DNA of 64,000 bases from Rufibacter roseus (GCF_001647285.1 NZ_LRML01000001.1:62001-126000), one strand, 5' to 3'. Positions 49,038-59,100 are shown, numbered from the stretch's first letter. Notes: a model not told the origin generated them from the sequence alone. Numbers and translations: made by a program.

Positions 49038-51946
49038 TGTTGTGGTAAATAAATTTGAACTGTTGTGCCTTTGTCGGCCTCGCTGGTAATCTGAAGCCTG
49101 CCGCCCATTGCCTCTACCTGTTGCTTGGCAAGATAAAGGCCAATGCCGCGGCCCTCTTGCTGGGTATGAAAACGTTTATAAAGCTTAAAAAGGTTATTGC
49201 TTTCTTTGGCTGAGTCGAAACCAATTCCGTTATCGCTGAAGGTGAGAATAGATTCTGCCTCTGTATTGCCCGTAAACGCCACATTTATTTCCAAGCTGCG
49301 GGAAGATGAGCGGAACTTGAAAGAATTAGAGAGTAACTGGTGAAAAATGCTGTAGAGATAAGCTCTGTTTGCTTTCACGGCTAGCCCCTTAGGAAGATCA
49401 ATGCTGACAATAGTGTCATGATTTTGAAGCCATTCAGTAAAGGGAGACAACGCCTGATCTAAAACTTGTTCCACCTCTACTCTTTCTACCTCTACATTCC
49501 CTCTATTTTCTCTAATATTCAGAATGTTGTTCATGTCTCGGAGCACCTCATCTAGTTTGTAAGCGCTTTGCTTTAGGTAAGTGAGTGAACGGTTATAGAC
49601 GTCTGAATTTTTATCTGCACCTATAATCATGTCTACCAGCCCCATGATATTGGCTCCGTGCTGGCGCAGAACATGAGAAACAATATAAGTAAATTGCTGC
49701 AGGTCGTTGTTTTTGCGGTAAAGGTCATCGGCCAGCCTGGACAGTTCCAGTTCTGAGGTTTTCAGGGAGGTTATCTCAGTCTGAATCTCTATATACCGTA
49801 CTAGAGTACCTTCTTGGTCAAATGCAGGGGAAATTTCTACGTTTAGCCAAATCTCTTCTCCGTTTTTCTTTAAATTTTGAATGTCAAATGAAATAGGCTC
49901 ACCACTTAGAAGCTTAGCCTCCAGAGCCAGGAACTTACTCTTGTCGGTTTTAGGGCCGTGAAGTAGCTCTGATGGTTCCTTGCCTACTGCTTCTGCCATT
50001 TCATAACCAAAGAGGCGAGTAAAGCCTTCGTTTACCCATTCCATTTTCCAGTTACTGTCGGCAATGATTACTCCGTTGTTGGTTTTACTGGCAACTAGAG
50101 ACAGTTTCTCCAGCTCCTGCCGTACCCTAATCATCTCGGTTATGTCAGACTGTATGGCAATGTATCTTTCTACTTTGCCGCCCTCACCAAAAATTGGGTT
50201 CAATTGTACGGAGAACCATACGTCACTTCCATCTTTTCTGGTGTTGAGAATTTCAAAAGTGGAAGGTTTCCCGAGGAATAGCTGTTCATGAATATGTCTA
50301 TTAATCTCAGGGTCTGTGTGCTTACTGCTAAGTAACTCGTAAGGAGTTTTGCCTAAAGCCTCGTCAAAGCTGTAGCCTGTTAGCGCGGTAAAACCTTCAT
50401 TAACATACTCAATCTTTCCCTCTTGGCCAGCAATGATTACACCATTAGTGGTGTTTTTGGCTACCAGTGACAGTCTCTCTATTTCCCTCTGTGTTCTTAC
50501 ACTCTCAGTTATGTCTTTTTGAATGGCAATAAACTTGTTAAGTTCACCATTTTCATCAAATACAGGGGTGATGTCCATGGCAAACCACAGCTTCTCCCCA
50601 GATTTCCGGTAGTTAATAATTTCAGTGCTAAAAGGCACTCGCTTATTCAGCATTTCCCTTATATACTCTAACGTGCCTGAGTCAGTCTCCTCTCCCTGTA
50701 GCAGCGATCCAGGCTTCCTTCCTTTCAAGTCGGCAAGGGTGTAACCAGTTAGTTGGGTAAAGCTTTCGTTTATCCATTCAGTTCTTCCGTCGGCATCGGT
50801 AATGACCACGCCATGCGCAGTTTTGCTTGCTACTAATGACAGCTTTTCTATTTCCCGCTGCGCCTCTACCTGCGCCGTAACGTCATCAAAATAAATTGAG
50901 AGTCCTTCTTTAGATGAGTATGCTTTGACCTTTAGCCATTTGCTATGTTTTTTTAGGTAAGCTGTAAAGTTGACGGTACTATTTGTTTCAAAGGCTTGAT
51001 GGTAGTAGGCATAAAATTCACCGCCTACCTCCTCAGGAAAAATGTCCCAAATGTTCAGCCCGATATGTCTTTTTATGTCTAGAGGCAGCAGCCTTTCCGC
51101 TTCTTTGTTAAGGTAAGTAATTCGCCAATCTCTGTCTACGGTTACAAACCCGTCGGTAATACTATTAAGTATGTTGTTGAGTTTTTCAGCCTGTTTCTGG
51201 GCAGCCTCGTAGGCACACACCATAGGAGTGATGTCCCTTGCCACAGTTTGTACGCCTATAATTTTGCCGTTAGAGTGGATTGGGTATTTTATAGTGTCAT
51301 ATATCTTTATTTTCCCTGTTTCGGTTTCTATCTCCACATCACCTCTCATGATGCTGCCTTCCAAAACACTTCGCAGAGTGATATCTGCGGTTTTTGCCAA
51401 ATAAGATGGAAAGAAAGAGGAGGCGCGGGAGTTTACCGCCTCTTCTCTTGTAACTAAGAAGGCATCACAGAAGCTCTGGTTAACATCAGTAATCAATCCT
51501 TCGGAGCTCTCCATAAAGAACACGTCTTTGCTGTGTTCAAACAGCGCCTTATATTTTTGCTCGCTTTCCTCCAATTTGCTCCAACCAAGTCTAAGTCCAG
51601 TAACATCTCGGCCAATGGCGTAAATTAAACTGTCTTCTGCTGATAGTGAGGCAGACCATTGTACATGGACAATCTGGTTGTCTTTTCGGAAAAAGCGGTT
51701 CTCAAAATTACTTAGTCTCTTGCCGGCCTCCATGTCACTGATGGCTTTTTGGGTGAGGCTAAGGTCGTCTGTATAAAGGAATTTGGTGTAGTGGTGCCCA
51801 ATTAACTCTCCGCTGGAATACCCCAGAACGGATTCGCTGGCATCATTAACGTGCTGGAAATTTCCTTCCTTGTCAAAAGTACAGAGCAGATCACAGGAAT
51901 GATACGCAAGCTTACCCCAAACTGCTGCATTTATATCTTTCCTCAA
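49034..51946 (-). CDS. Histidine kinase with six PAS domains
   Basis: 970 aa cytoplasmic sensor kinase. PAS domains begin at about residues 10, 130, 250, 370, 495 and 615. The last three share the opening KLSLVASKTxxGVVI and look like recent tandem copies. The H-box is QFTYIVSHVLRQHGANIMGL with His758, followed by the ATPase: N box QLLSNSFKF, DNGIGFD and GRGIGLYLAKQQVEAMGG. After the His the usual acidic or Asn residue is Val, and the usual Pro region is QHG, which is unusual. It is paired by overlap with the response regulator gene. There are no membrane segments, so the signal is internal. Confidence 0.93.
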   Translation of the reverse strand: MRKDINAAVWGKLAYHSCDLLCTFDKEGNFQHVNDASESVLGYSSGELIGHHYTKFLYTDDLSLTQKAISDMEAGKRLSNFENRFFRKDNQIVHVQWSASLSAEDSLIYAIGRDVTGLRLGWSKLEESEQKYKALFEHSKDVFFMESSEGLITDVNQSFCDAFLVTREEAVNSRASSFFPSYLAKTADITLRSVLEGSIMRGDVEIETETGKIKIYDTIKYPIHSNGKIIGVQTVARDITPMVCAYEAAQKQAEKLNNILNSITDGFVTVDRDWRITYLNKEAERLLPLDIKRHIGLNIWDIFPEEVGGEFYAYYHQAFETNSTVNFTAYLKKHSKWLKVKAYSSKEGLSIYFDDVTAQVEAQREIEKLSLVASKTAHGVVITDADGRTEWINESFTQLTGYTLADLKGRKPGSLLQGEETDSGTLEYIREMLNKRVPFSTEIINYRKSGEKLWFAMDITPVFDENGELNKFIAIQKDITESVRTQREIERLSLVAKNTTNGVIIAGQEGKIEYVNEGFTALTGYSFDEALGKTPYELLSSKHTDPEINRHIHEQLFLGKPSTFEILNTRKDGSDVWFSVQLNPIFGEGGKVERYIAIQSDITEMIRVRQELEKLSLVASKTNNGVIIADSNWKMEWVNEGFTRLFGYEMAEAVGKEPSELLHGPKTDKSKFLALEAKLLSGEPISFDIQNLKKNGEEIWLNVEISPAFDQEGTLVRYIEIQTEITSLKTSELELSRLADDLYRKNNDLQQFTYIVSHVLRQHGANIMGLVDMIIGADKNSDVYNRSLTYLKQSAYKLDEVLRDMNNILNIRENRGNVEVERVEVEQVLDQALSPFTEWLQNHDTIVSIDLPKGLAVKANRAYLYSIFHQLLSNSFKFRSSSRSLEINVAFTGNTEAESILTFSDNGIGFDSAKESNNLFKLYKRFHTQQEGRGIGLYLAKQQVEAMGGRLQITSEADKGTTVQIYLPQQ

Positions 51947-51976
51947 AACTTTGATTCTTTAGTAAAAGTCAATCTT

Positions 51977-51984
51977 CAAAAGTA
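51977..51984 (-). promoter_or_regulatory. Promoter -7 box (TACTTTTG) for the kinase operon
   Basis: Matches TAnnTTTG on the minus strand, 30 bases before the kinase ATG at 51946. The -33 region is T-rich but lacks a clear TTTG at the right distance. Confidence 0.4.
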
Positions 51985-52455
51985 CAAAAATCAAAATGGT
52001 AAAAGGTTGTATTATTTTAAGTAAGTAGTTGTATTACTGTATTATCTGCTACGATTTATATAAGTGTTTAGTTAATAATTTTAAACTTAAAAGAAATTTA
52101 TGATGATAAAAGGTTAATGGAATAATTTGCGGGATAGCGTTTTTAATCTTTGTTGCCACTTTAATGAGATAAACGAGAGCTGAACTTTACTATAGAGAGA
52201 GTTGCCTAAAGCGAAATAGAATTTAAAATTTGCTTAACTAAATTTTAGTGGTTGCAAGTTGTAGCGTAAAGATTTTATTAATACCCAGTTTAATAAATGA
52301 TCTAATCTGCTTAAGCATAATTTAAAAGAGACTCATGTTATTTTATAAATAAAGCAGATAATAAATTGTTTCTGTTTTATGGCTTTTATTCGATTTATAA
52401 CCAAATAAAAAAATGATAAATTTTGTCTCATGTTAGGTAAACAACGTATTGTCTA

Positions 52456-52463
52456 TATATTTG
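52456..52463 (+). promoter_or_regulatory. Promoter -7 box (TATATTTG) for the small AT-hook-like gene
   Basis: Exact TAnnTTTG, 44 bases before the ATG at 52508. No -33 TTTG at 19-21 bases. Confidence 0.4.
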
Positions 52464-52507
52464 CATAAGCATTTTAATAAATGAATTAATTAAACTAACC
52501 CAATACT

Positions 52508-52708
52508 ATGAGAGAGCAACTTAAAAGTAAGCTTGACAAAATGCAGATGGAAGTAATCCGTGACTGCCAAAACGTTGAAGATGTACAATTAATGCTAGGC
52601 ATTTTTAGCCAAATGAATGAGGCCTTAAATCAAATACCAGATTCAATGGGTAAGCCTAAAGGTGCTAAAAGAGGTCGTAAGCCTAAAAATGCCGAAGCTA
52701 ATTCATAA
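52508..52708 (+). CDS. Small basic-tailed protein with AT-hook-like motif
   Basis: 66 aa. Residues 1-45 look like a helical, possibly coiled-coil segment (REQLKSKLDKMQMEVIRDCQ, LMLGIFSQMNEALNQI). The last 20 carry KGAKRGRKPKNAEANS, where RGRKPK resembles the AT-hook core (RGRP). I do not recognise a family; the design (helical head plus basic AT-hook-like tail) suggests a small nucleoid or regulatory protein. It has its own promoter-like box and a strong terminator 23 bases after the stop, so it is a real, separately expressed gene. Confidence 0.7.
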   Translation: MREQLKSKLDKMQMEVIRDCQNVEDVQLMLGIFSQMNEALNQIPDSMGKPKGAKRGRKPKNAEANS

Positions 52709-53053
52709 TTATAGCATTTGATAAATGGTTTGAGGGAGTGGCTTTATAAAAAAGCCACTCCCTCTTTTTTTGTGGTGCGTCTTAATCATTAATTGAAATT
52801 CAACTGAAGCGTTGATAATTACATGGAGGAAGCAGGCTTCAGCCGCTATTGTAGCACAAATAGATGGAAACAGCTTCTCTTTCTGGAGCAATGTGAGGTG
52901 CAAAAGCAGGAAGTTCAAATTTATTTTATACATCTGCCCAAAGTGAGCAAAGGAATGGCCATTGTTCACGTATAAAACCCCATGTGAACTCTGCGTTGCT
53001 TATCACTGACGTAGTGACTAGCCCGTAAGCTTTAAATAGCATAATCTTGTTTC
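52709..53053. other. Intergenic region with one terminator
   Basis: 345 bases. The only clear element is the terminator at 52732-52771. The open frames here have no coding character, and nothing else is visible. Confidence 0.6.
52732..52771 (+). terminator. Rho-independent terminator of the small AT-hook-like gene
   Basis: Perfect 14-bp arms GAGGGAGTGGCTTT (52732-52745) and AAAGCCACTCCCTC (52751-52764) with a T-run. It supports the small gene as a real transcript. Confidence 0.92.
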
Positions 53054-54193
53054 ATGGAGTCAACAGTGACTAATCCTTCTTTACTGCCCCATAATGCTGA
53101 TGATTCGCAGCCTGCCTTGCTGTTTATTCCGGATATTAGCGGCTTTACCCGTTTCATGCATGAAAACGGGGTGCAGTACAGTCGTAACCTGATCGCTGAT
53201 TTGTTGGAGATCATCATTGAAGCCAACATCCTCAACATGGAGCTCTGCGAAATACAAGGAGATGCCATTTTGTTTTATAAGTTGGGGTCACCGCCTGCTA
53301 TAGAAGAAATTGTAAGCCAGTGCAAGCAAATTTTTCTTGATTTTCAGAATTACCTGCGCATTATGGACCGCGATAAATTTTTACCTGGTCCGCAGCTTTC
53401 AGAAAATAGGCTTACTCTTAAAATAATAGTGCACTACGGTCGCATCAGCATTACTCAGATCAGAGATTACATTAAGCTCATGGGCACCGATGTAATTAAA
53501 GCGCACCGCTTACTGAAGAACAGTATTGAAGGGTCAGAATATGTGCTCTTGACAGAGGGGTACCTGAAAACCCAAAAGCCTGAGGCTATTGCCCAAAGTT
53601 TTGCATGGTCTCAGCTAAAAGAAGGGGTAAACCAATATGAGCATGTGGGGGAGGTGCGCTACAAATACTGTTTTCTGACACCGCTAAGGTTATTGCTAAC
53701 TGACCCCGAGGAGGAGCATACACGGCAACAGTACCCAAATACTTTCACTATTAAAACAAAGGTAGAAGCACCCATGGAGCTGGTGTTGCGGGTCATAAAA
53801 AATTACCGGCTCAAGCCAAAGTGGTTGCATCGGGTAAAAAGTGTGCGCTTTGACACTCGTAAAATAAACCGTATAGGTACCAATTACCTCTGTGAAATGG
53901 AAAAAGGGGGGATTATTGAAATACAAACGTTACAGATGCGTGAGACCGCTGATAAAGTGGAGTACATTGAGAAGATTGCTAATTTCAAGATGTTCCCTAA
54001 TGCGCTGCTTTTCTTCTATTTACATGCAGCCGGTAAGCAGACGAACTTAGTGCTTGAATTTCACTACAGCCGCGTGTCAGTGGGTGATTATTTTTATGAT
54101 TTCTTTGGCCGTAAGCAAATAAAAGGTTTTATGAAAACATCGCTATTGCGGTTAAAAGATTTATGCGAGCAGCTTAATAAAAAGAAAGAGTAG
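53054..54193 (+). CDS. DUF2652 protein: class III cyclase-like domain plus SRPBCC-like domain
   Basis: 379 aa cytoplasmic. Residues about 20-190 are the DUF2652 domain, related by motif to class III nucleotide cyclases: FIPDISGFTRFMHENGVQYS with the first metal Asp, CEIQGDAILFYKLGSPPAIE with the GDA motif, and IIVHYGRISITQIRDYIKLM then GTDVIKAHRLLKN. Residues about 225-375 look like an SRPBCC lipid/ligand-binding fold (TKVEAPMELVLRVIKNYRLK, LVLEFHYSRVSVGDYFYDFF). Whether it makes a cyclic nucleotide cannot be told; the two motif aspartates are present. It is convergent with an HD/Pycsar-effector-like gene, with a long shared hairpin between them. Confidence 0.82.
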   Translation: MESTVTNPSLLPHNADDSQPALLFIPDISGFTRFMHENGVQYSRNLIADLLEIIIEANILNMELCEIQGDAILFYKLGSPPAIEEIVSQCKQIFLDFQNYLRIMDRDKFLPGPQLSENRLTLKIIVHYGRISITQIRDYIKLMGTDVIKAHRLLKNSIEGSEYVLLTEGYLKTQKPEAIAQSFAWSQLKEGVNQYEHVGEVRYKYCFLTPLRLLLTDPEEEHTRQQYPNTFTIKTKVEAPMELVLRVIKNYRLKPKWLHRVKSVRFDTRKINRIGTNYLCEMEKGGIIEIQTLQMRETADKVEYIEKIANFKMFPNALLFFYLHAAGKQTNLVLEFHYSRVSVGDYFYDFFGRKQIKGFMKTSLLRLKDLCEQLNKKKE

Positions 54194-54223
54194 AAAATTA
54201 CTGCTACTGTATAAAACTAAAAT

Positions 54224-54272
54224 CATGTAATGCAAAAGGCTGTGGATTTCCACAGCCCTTTTGCATTACATG
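54224..54272. terminator. Bidirectional terminator between the DUF2652 and HD-effector genes
   Basis: CATGTAATGCAAAAGGCTGTGG (left) and its near-complement on the right pair over about 22 bp with one bulged base. Short A and T runs inside the stem suit either direction. It ends both convergent transcripts 12-30 bases after their stops. Confidence 0.85.
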
Positions 54273-54283
54273 ATGGAGATATA

Positions 54284-55471
54284 CTAACGTGAAATAGCAA
54301 CCACAAAAGACACCACCGTTAAAATAATGCCTATCATAAAAATAGTATAGGAAATACGTAGCAATCGGTACTTTTTACTTAGAACATCTCCCAAGTAATA
54401 AATATCGGTAATCATGTTGTTGTACAGCGAGCTTTTGTCGCGCATGATGTCATGCATACCAGCCTGAAAATCTTCTAGCGGAATTTTAGTAAAGTTTCCG
54501 AAGAACAGCAGGTTAATGCGTCTGCTCTTTAACTTATTTGGTTTTAGTCGGAAACTGGTTACCTCAGGCTGCGCTGAAATAATGGCAGAAATAACGGAAG
54601 CAAGTGTAGTGGCCAGCAGTATACCCACCGGTATCATCAAGATAGGGTTGCGCGTAAATTCAGCACCAATGATAGAAGACTTGGTACCTAAATAAGTAAT
54701 GATAATAGACATGATAATGGCGTTGAGGCTAATCATCATGTTTGCTTTGTTATCAGCAATGGCACTTAAACTAATGTGGTTGTCATAAGTGCTTTTAAAC
54801 ATGGTTTCTATACCACGTTTAGGCTGTGCCAGTGTTTCGCGCTTTTGTTTCTCCTTCTTCTTTTTCTTTTTAGTAAGGTCAAGTAAGTGGTTGCGCTGTT
54901 CTTGAATATTTGCGCTTAACTGCTTTGAGTATTTGGCCTGAGCCGGCTGCGACCTGAAACTAACAGACAGCAGAAAGTCCAGCTGGTATTGGGCCCATTC
55001 CAAATCAGAGAAGGTGCGGTCCAGGTAAATCTCCCACTCCACCCGTAGTAGCTCGGCGGTAGCGAAGAAGGTTTCTTTGCCAATGTTGGCAATGTCGGCG
55101 TCAACTAAAATATCTTCCAGCAGATGGTGCGTCAGTTGACCATGCTTGGTAGCCATGATGCAACGCGAAACTTGGTTAATTTTATCTTCGGGGTATTTTT
55201 CTTCTTTCAGAAAAGCCGTGGCAATCTCAATGCTTTCGTCTTCGTGGTTTTCATAGGTGCTGATATAACCCGTATCATGAAACCAGGCTGCCAACAACAA
55301 TACTTCCATCTCCTCTTCGGGTAGCTGGTAGGCCTCTGCTAATTGGCGCGCCTCTTTCACCACTTCAAACGTATGCTTGTAGTTGTGATAGACTAGTTTC
55401 TTAGACAGCTTCTCTTTGAAAAGCGCAAACACATAATTGCCCGCTTTTCTGATGAGGTCTTCTTTTTCCAT
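54284..55471 (-). CDS. HD-domain phosphohydrolase fused to a Pycsar-effector-like membrane domain
   Basis: 395 aa. Residues 1-130 form an HD domain with all metal ligands visible (His33 in YKHTFEVV, His65-Asp66 in WFHDTGYI, Asp in DILVDADIANIG), so a nucleotide phosphodiesterase or phosphohydrolase activity is likely. A Lys/Glu-rich coiled link lies near residue 200. Residues about 220-395 (YDNHISLSAIADNKANMMIS, two helices LNAIIMSIIITYL and ILMIPVGILLATTLASVISA, and a last helix FMIGIILTVVSFVV) resemble the PycTM effector of Pycsar antiviral systems. It could sense a cyclic nucleotide at the membrane; the cyclase-like partner gene is convergent. The Pycsar link is by family resemblance only. 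Confidence 0.8.
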   Translation of the reverse strand: MEKEDLIRKAGNYVFALFKEKLSKKLVYHNYKHTFEVVKEARQLAEAYQLPEEEMEVLLLAAWFHDTGYISTYENHEDESIEIATAFLKEEKYPEDKINQVSRCIMATKHGQLTHHLLEDILVDADIANIGKETFFATAELLRVEWEIYLDRTFSDLEWAQYQLDFLLSVSFRSQPAQAKYSKQLSANIQEQRNHLLDLTKKKKKKEKQKRETLAQPKRGIETMFKSTYDNHISLSAIADNKANMMISLNAIIMSIIITYLGTKSSIIGAEFTRNPILMIPVGILLATTLASVISAIISAQPEVTSFRLKPNKLKSRRINLLFFGNFTKIPLEDFQAGMHDIMRDKSSLYNNMITDIYYLGDVLSKKYRLLRISYTIFMIGIILTVVSFVVAISR

Positions 55472-55596
55472 AAATAAAGTAGGAGCGGTAAGGCCCGTAG
55501 CGCTTGTTCACAAGAACAAGAGTGGTTACATCAGTTATAGTTGAATCCAAAGGTTTACAACGCTAAAAGTGCCTGCAAGGTTAGCTTCATCTTTTT

Positions 55597-55637
55597 GCGT
55601 TTTTCATCTGTTTCTATAAAAACAAGCCTAAAACAGC
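55597..55637. repeat. Dispersed palindrome copy 19 (degenerate)
   Basis: GCGTTTTTCATCTGTTTCT then ATAAAAACAAGCCTAAAACAGC. The left arm follows copy 18 (CATCTG) and the right arm follows copies like 17 (AGCCTAAAAC), as if two variants had recombined. Confidence 0.65.
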
Positions 55638-55746
55638 TGTCCATAATGTTGAGCCATAATGGTTCAAGTACATAACTCATTGGCTTTTATACAAGTTAGG
55701 TTTTAGTTGAATTTTGTATGACCTCATTTGGCTTATCTGCCGTACC

Positions 55747-55784
55747 TGTTTTAGAGCTTTTTTTGAAAAATTAGCTCAAAATAC
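55747..55784. repeat. Dispersed palindrome copy 20
   Basis: TGTTTTAGAGCT and AGCTCAAAATACA pair with two interruptions. The core AGAGCT/AGCTC is paired. Confidence 0.75.
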
Positions 55785-56143
55785 ATGTATGAACTGTTGA
55801 AGAGGTAGGGCGCAAGATCAGTAGGTGTAATGCTGCCGCTAAACTTCAAAATGGTGGAATTGAATGACCTTCCGCACATGAAAGAAAGGTGTATCAGCCG
55901 AATTATTGAAGTCGGGATTTAAACAAGAGAGGGTGGTGATGGAGCTGATAGGCATAACCTGATAACCCAAACAAGGTAGCTTACGTCTTAGGCAGCATAG
56001 ATATATAGAATTAGAACAGTATTTAACGGTAGGGTTTTCATCCTAGGGATGATATACACGTATAACTACCAATTTACTGGCCCAGTTGCATTAGAATCTG
56101 AAAACCAAATGCGAAAAGCTAAGATCGCTTTGCCATTCTTTAC

Positions 56144-59100
56144 ATGAAAAAAAAGTACTCCTTCCTTCTACTTCCGTTGGTGTTGTTCTGCTTTCTACAA
56201 AGCTGTAGCAGTTCTAAGCCATATTATGCTCCTCCTGCTCTAAACTGGCAGCAGACTACCCCCCAAGATTCTTCTGAACTTACCTACAGCGTCTTCCTGA
56301 TTGGCGATGCCGGTGCACCTGTAACGGATAAGCCCGACCCTACGCTTATGCTGCTCAGGTCTCAGATTGAAGTGGCTGGTGAAAACAGCGCTGTGGTGTT
56401 TCTGGGGGATAATATTTACCACAACGGCTTGCCCGAGCCCAATGCGTATGATCGCAAAACGGCCGAGGAACGCATGACGACCCAGTTGAATGTGCTCAAG
56501 GGCTACAAAGGCGAAAAATACATGATACCCGGAAACCATGACTGGGGCGGGGGCAGTGGCTCACCAGACGGCTGGAACGCTGTAATCAGAGAAGAGCGCT
56601 TTGTAGAAGAATACCTTGCCGACAGTAATATAGTGGTAGGTACTGACTTCTTTGTGCCGGGTAATGGATGCCCTGGACCATTTGAGGTGCGTATTGCAGA
56701 TGATATTGTTTTGATTGCGCTAGACTCGCACTGGTGGCTGCACCCTTATGATAAGCCATATGGTGATGACAACATCTGCGGAGTGGTGAACGAAGTAGAC
56801 ATGCTAGTACAGTTGGAAGATGTCATTGACAAAAACAAAGACAAAAACATAGTAGTGGTGGCACACCACCCGCTCTTTAGTAATGGTATACACGGGGGAT
56901 ATTTTAACCTAGTAGACCATTTGTTTCCGCTTACTATTATTCGGAAGTGGTGGGCTCTGCCTTTGCCTATCATTGGTTCTATTTACCCGTTGTCGCGCAA
57001 ATACGGCGGAATTGCCCAAGATATTCCGCACCCTAGCTATCAGGCTTACATCAAAGGCTTACTTGGTGTCTTTGAGAAGTATGACAACATCATTTACGCG
57101 GCAGGCCATGAGCACAACCTGCAGTATTTTAAAATGGGCAAGCTACCCCAGATAGTAAGCGGTTCAGGCTGTAAAACCCAACACGTATCAGATGGCGGAG
57201 ACGCTGTTTTTGCCCAAAAGATTCAAGGTTTTGCCAGAGTGAACTATTACCGGAACGGTGAGGCTTGGGTTGAGTATTGGGCAGCTGACCCAAATGTGGA
57301 AGGCGGTTCTTTATTGTTGTTCCGTACCCCTATGTATACCAAAGCCAAGGTGAAAGAAGAAGAGCTGGCACAGGTAGACATAGATTACACTGACAGCACG
57401 GTTGTGGTGCCTGCCAATCCGCGTTATGCTGCCGGTAACTTAAAGCAAGGATTCCTAGGCAAACACTACCGGGCCGAGTGGCTAACGCCAGTTAAAATGC
57501 CGGTAATAGACTTAGGCGAGGAAAAGGGAGGCTTAGTGCCTTACAAAAAAGGCGGAGGCAAGCAAACCACCACTTTGAAGTTGCGAAACGAAGAAGGGCG
57601 TCAGTACTCGCTCCGTTCCGTTAATAAAGATCCAACCAGTGTACTGCCAGAAGAGTTGCAGGAAACCTTTGCCCGTGATTTGTTGCAAGACCAGATATCA
57701 GCACAGCATCCGTATGGTGCAGTGGTGGCAGCTAGCTTGGCAGGGCCGGCTGGGGTGCTGCACTCCAACCCTAAATTAGTGTATGTGCCTAATGACCCGC
57801 GCCTGCGTCAGTACCTTGATGAGTTTGGAAGCACCGTGGCTTTCTTTGAGGAAGACGCAGACGAAGATCATTCAGATGTAGCCAGCTTGGGCAACGCCAC
57901 CAATTTAGTAGGTACCGAGAAAGTATTGGAGCGCAAGCGCAATGACCATGACAACCGAGTGGATGAGGTGGAATTTGCCCGTGCCCGCCTGCTAGACATG
58001 CTCATTGGTGACTGGGACCGCCACGAGGGCCAATGGAGGTGGGCCGAAACCAAGTTTGGAGACGACAGCCGTCTGTTCAGACCAGTGCCCGAAGACCGTG
58101 ATGTGGCTTTTTTCAAAGCTGACGGTCTGGTGCCATGGCTTGCTAGTCGGCGGTGGGCAATCCGTAATTTTCAAAACTTTGGCTATGACTATAGTGATTA
58201 TAAAGGGCTAAACCTGACTGCGCTCACCTCAGACCGCACGTTTTTGTCAAGCGTTACCCGCGGTCAGTGGGTTAAAGTAGCCAATGACATACAAGCAGCA
58301 CTAACAGATTCAGTTATAGCAGATGCTGTGCGCCAAATGCCACCAGAAGTGTATCCGCTTTCAGGGCCAGAGATTGTTGCAAAGTTGAAATCTAGAAGAG
58401 ACAAACTGGTGCAGGTGGCTGAGAAGTACTACACTCACCTGGCTGAGGCTGTAGATGTGACAGGAAGTGATAAGCGCGAAAAGTTTGAGGTTATCCGGAT
58501 CAACGATAAAGAGACGGAGGTAACCATGCGCAAAATCAACAAAGAAGGAGAAGTTAGCCGAATCTTATACCAGCGCCGCTTTTTCAAAAATGAAACCGAA
58601 GAAATAAGGCTTTACGGGCTTGGCGGCGATGATATTTTTGAGGTAAACGGAACGGTAGATGACGGTATCATGATCCGAATAATTGGCGGGGAAGGAAATG
58701 ACACCATTATTGATAGATCGGTGGTGAAAGGTTGGGGAGCCAAAACGAAAGTGTATGATAACTCAGAGGAAGAGAACGTGATCTCATGGGGGCCTGAAAC
58801 GGAAGACAAAACCCAGCCTTTTAGAGAAGTAAACCTATATGACCGCGACAATTACAAACTATCTTACTTCGGGCCCCGCCTGTCTGTAGAATTCAACGTA
58901 GACGATGGCTTGTTTTTAGGTGGCGGAGTAATGTACCGGAATCATAAGTTCAGAAAAGAGCCATTTGCCTCAGAACATTATTTAAGGGCTAACTACGCCT
59001 TTGCCACCAGCGCTTACAACATACGGTATGACGCTGAATTCAAGCAGGTATTCAACGACAAACTGGACATTGGTTTAAAAGCAGCCGTGTTTGGACCACA

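Larger units (their letters stand above)
51947..52507. other. AT-rich intergenic region between the kinase and small DNA-binding-like gene
   Basis: 561 bases with no supportable gene on either strand. It is clearly richer in A and T than the flanking genes. It holds two promoter-like boxes, one for the kinase (51977-51984, minus) and one for the small protein (52456-52463, plus). No strong hairpin or direct repeat was seen. The amount of upstream DNA suggests regulatory sites for the divergent pair, or a binding region for the AT-hook-like protein encoded next to it. Confidence 0.6.
55472..56143. other. Long intergenic region with two palindrome copies
   Basis: 672 bases with no gene I can support. 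It holds palindrome copies 19 and 20. The frame 55830-55922 would give a 30-residue peptide, but its composition gives no reason to call it. The stretch is upstream of the large metallophosphoesterase fusion gene and should include its promoter, but no TAnnTTTG box could be assigned. Confidence 0.6.

Noticed and set aside
52709-52969. 86-residue minus-strand frame after the small AT-hook-like gene
   Set aside because: It overlaps the terminator stem of the plus-strand gene and has no start context or family signal.
55830-55922. Possible 30-residue peptide gene in the gap before the fusion gene
   Set aside because: Too short, no ribosome-binding site or family support, no terminator after it.
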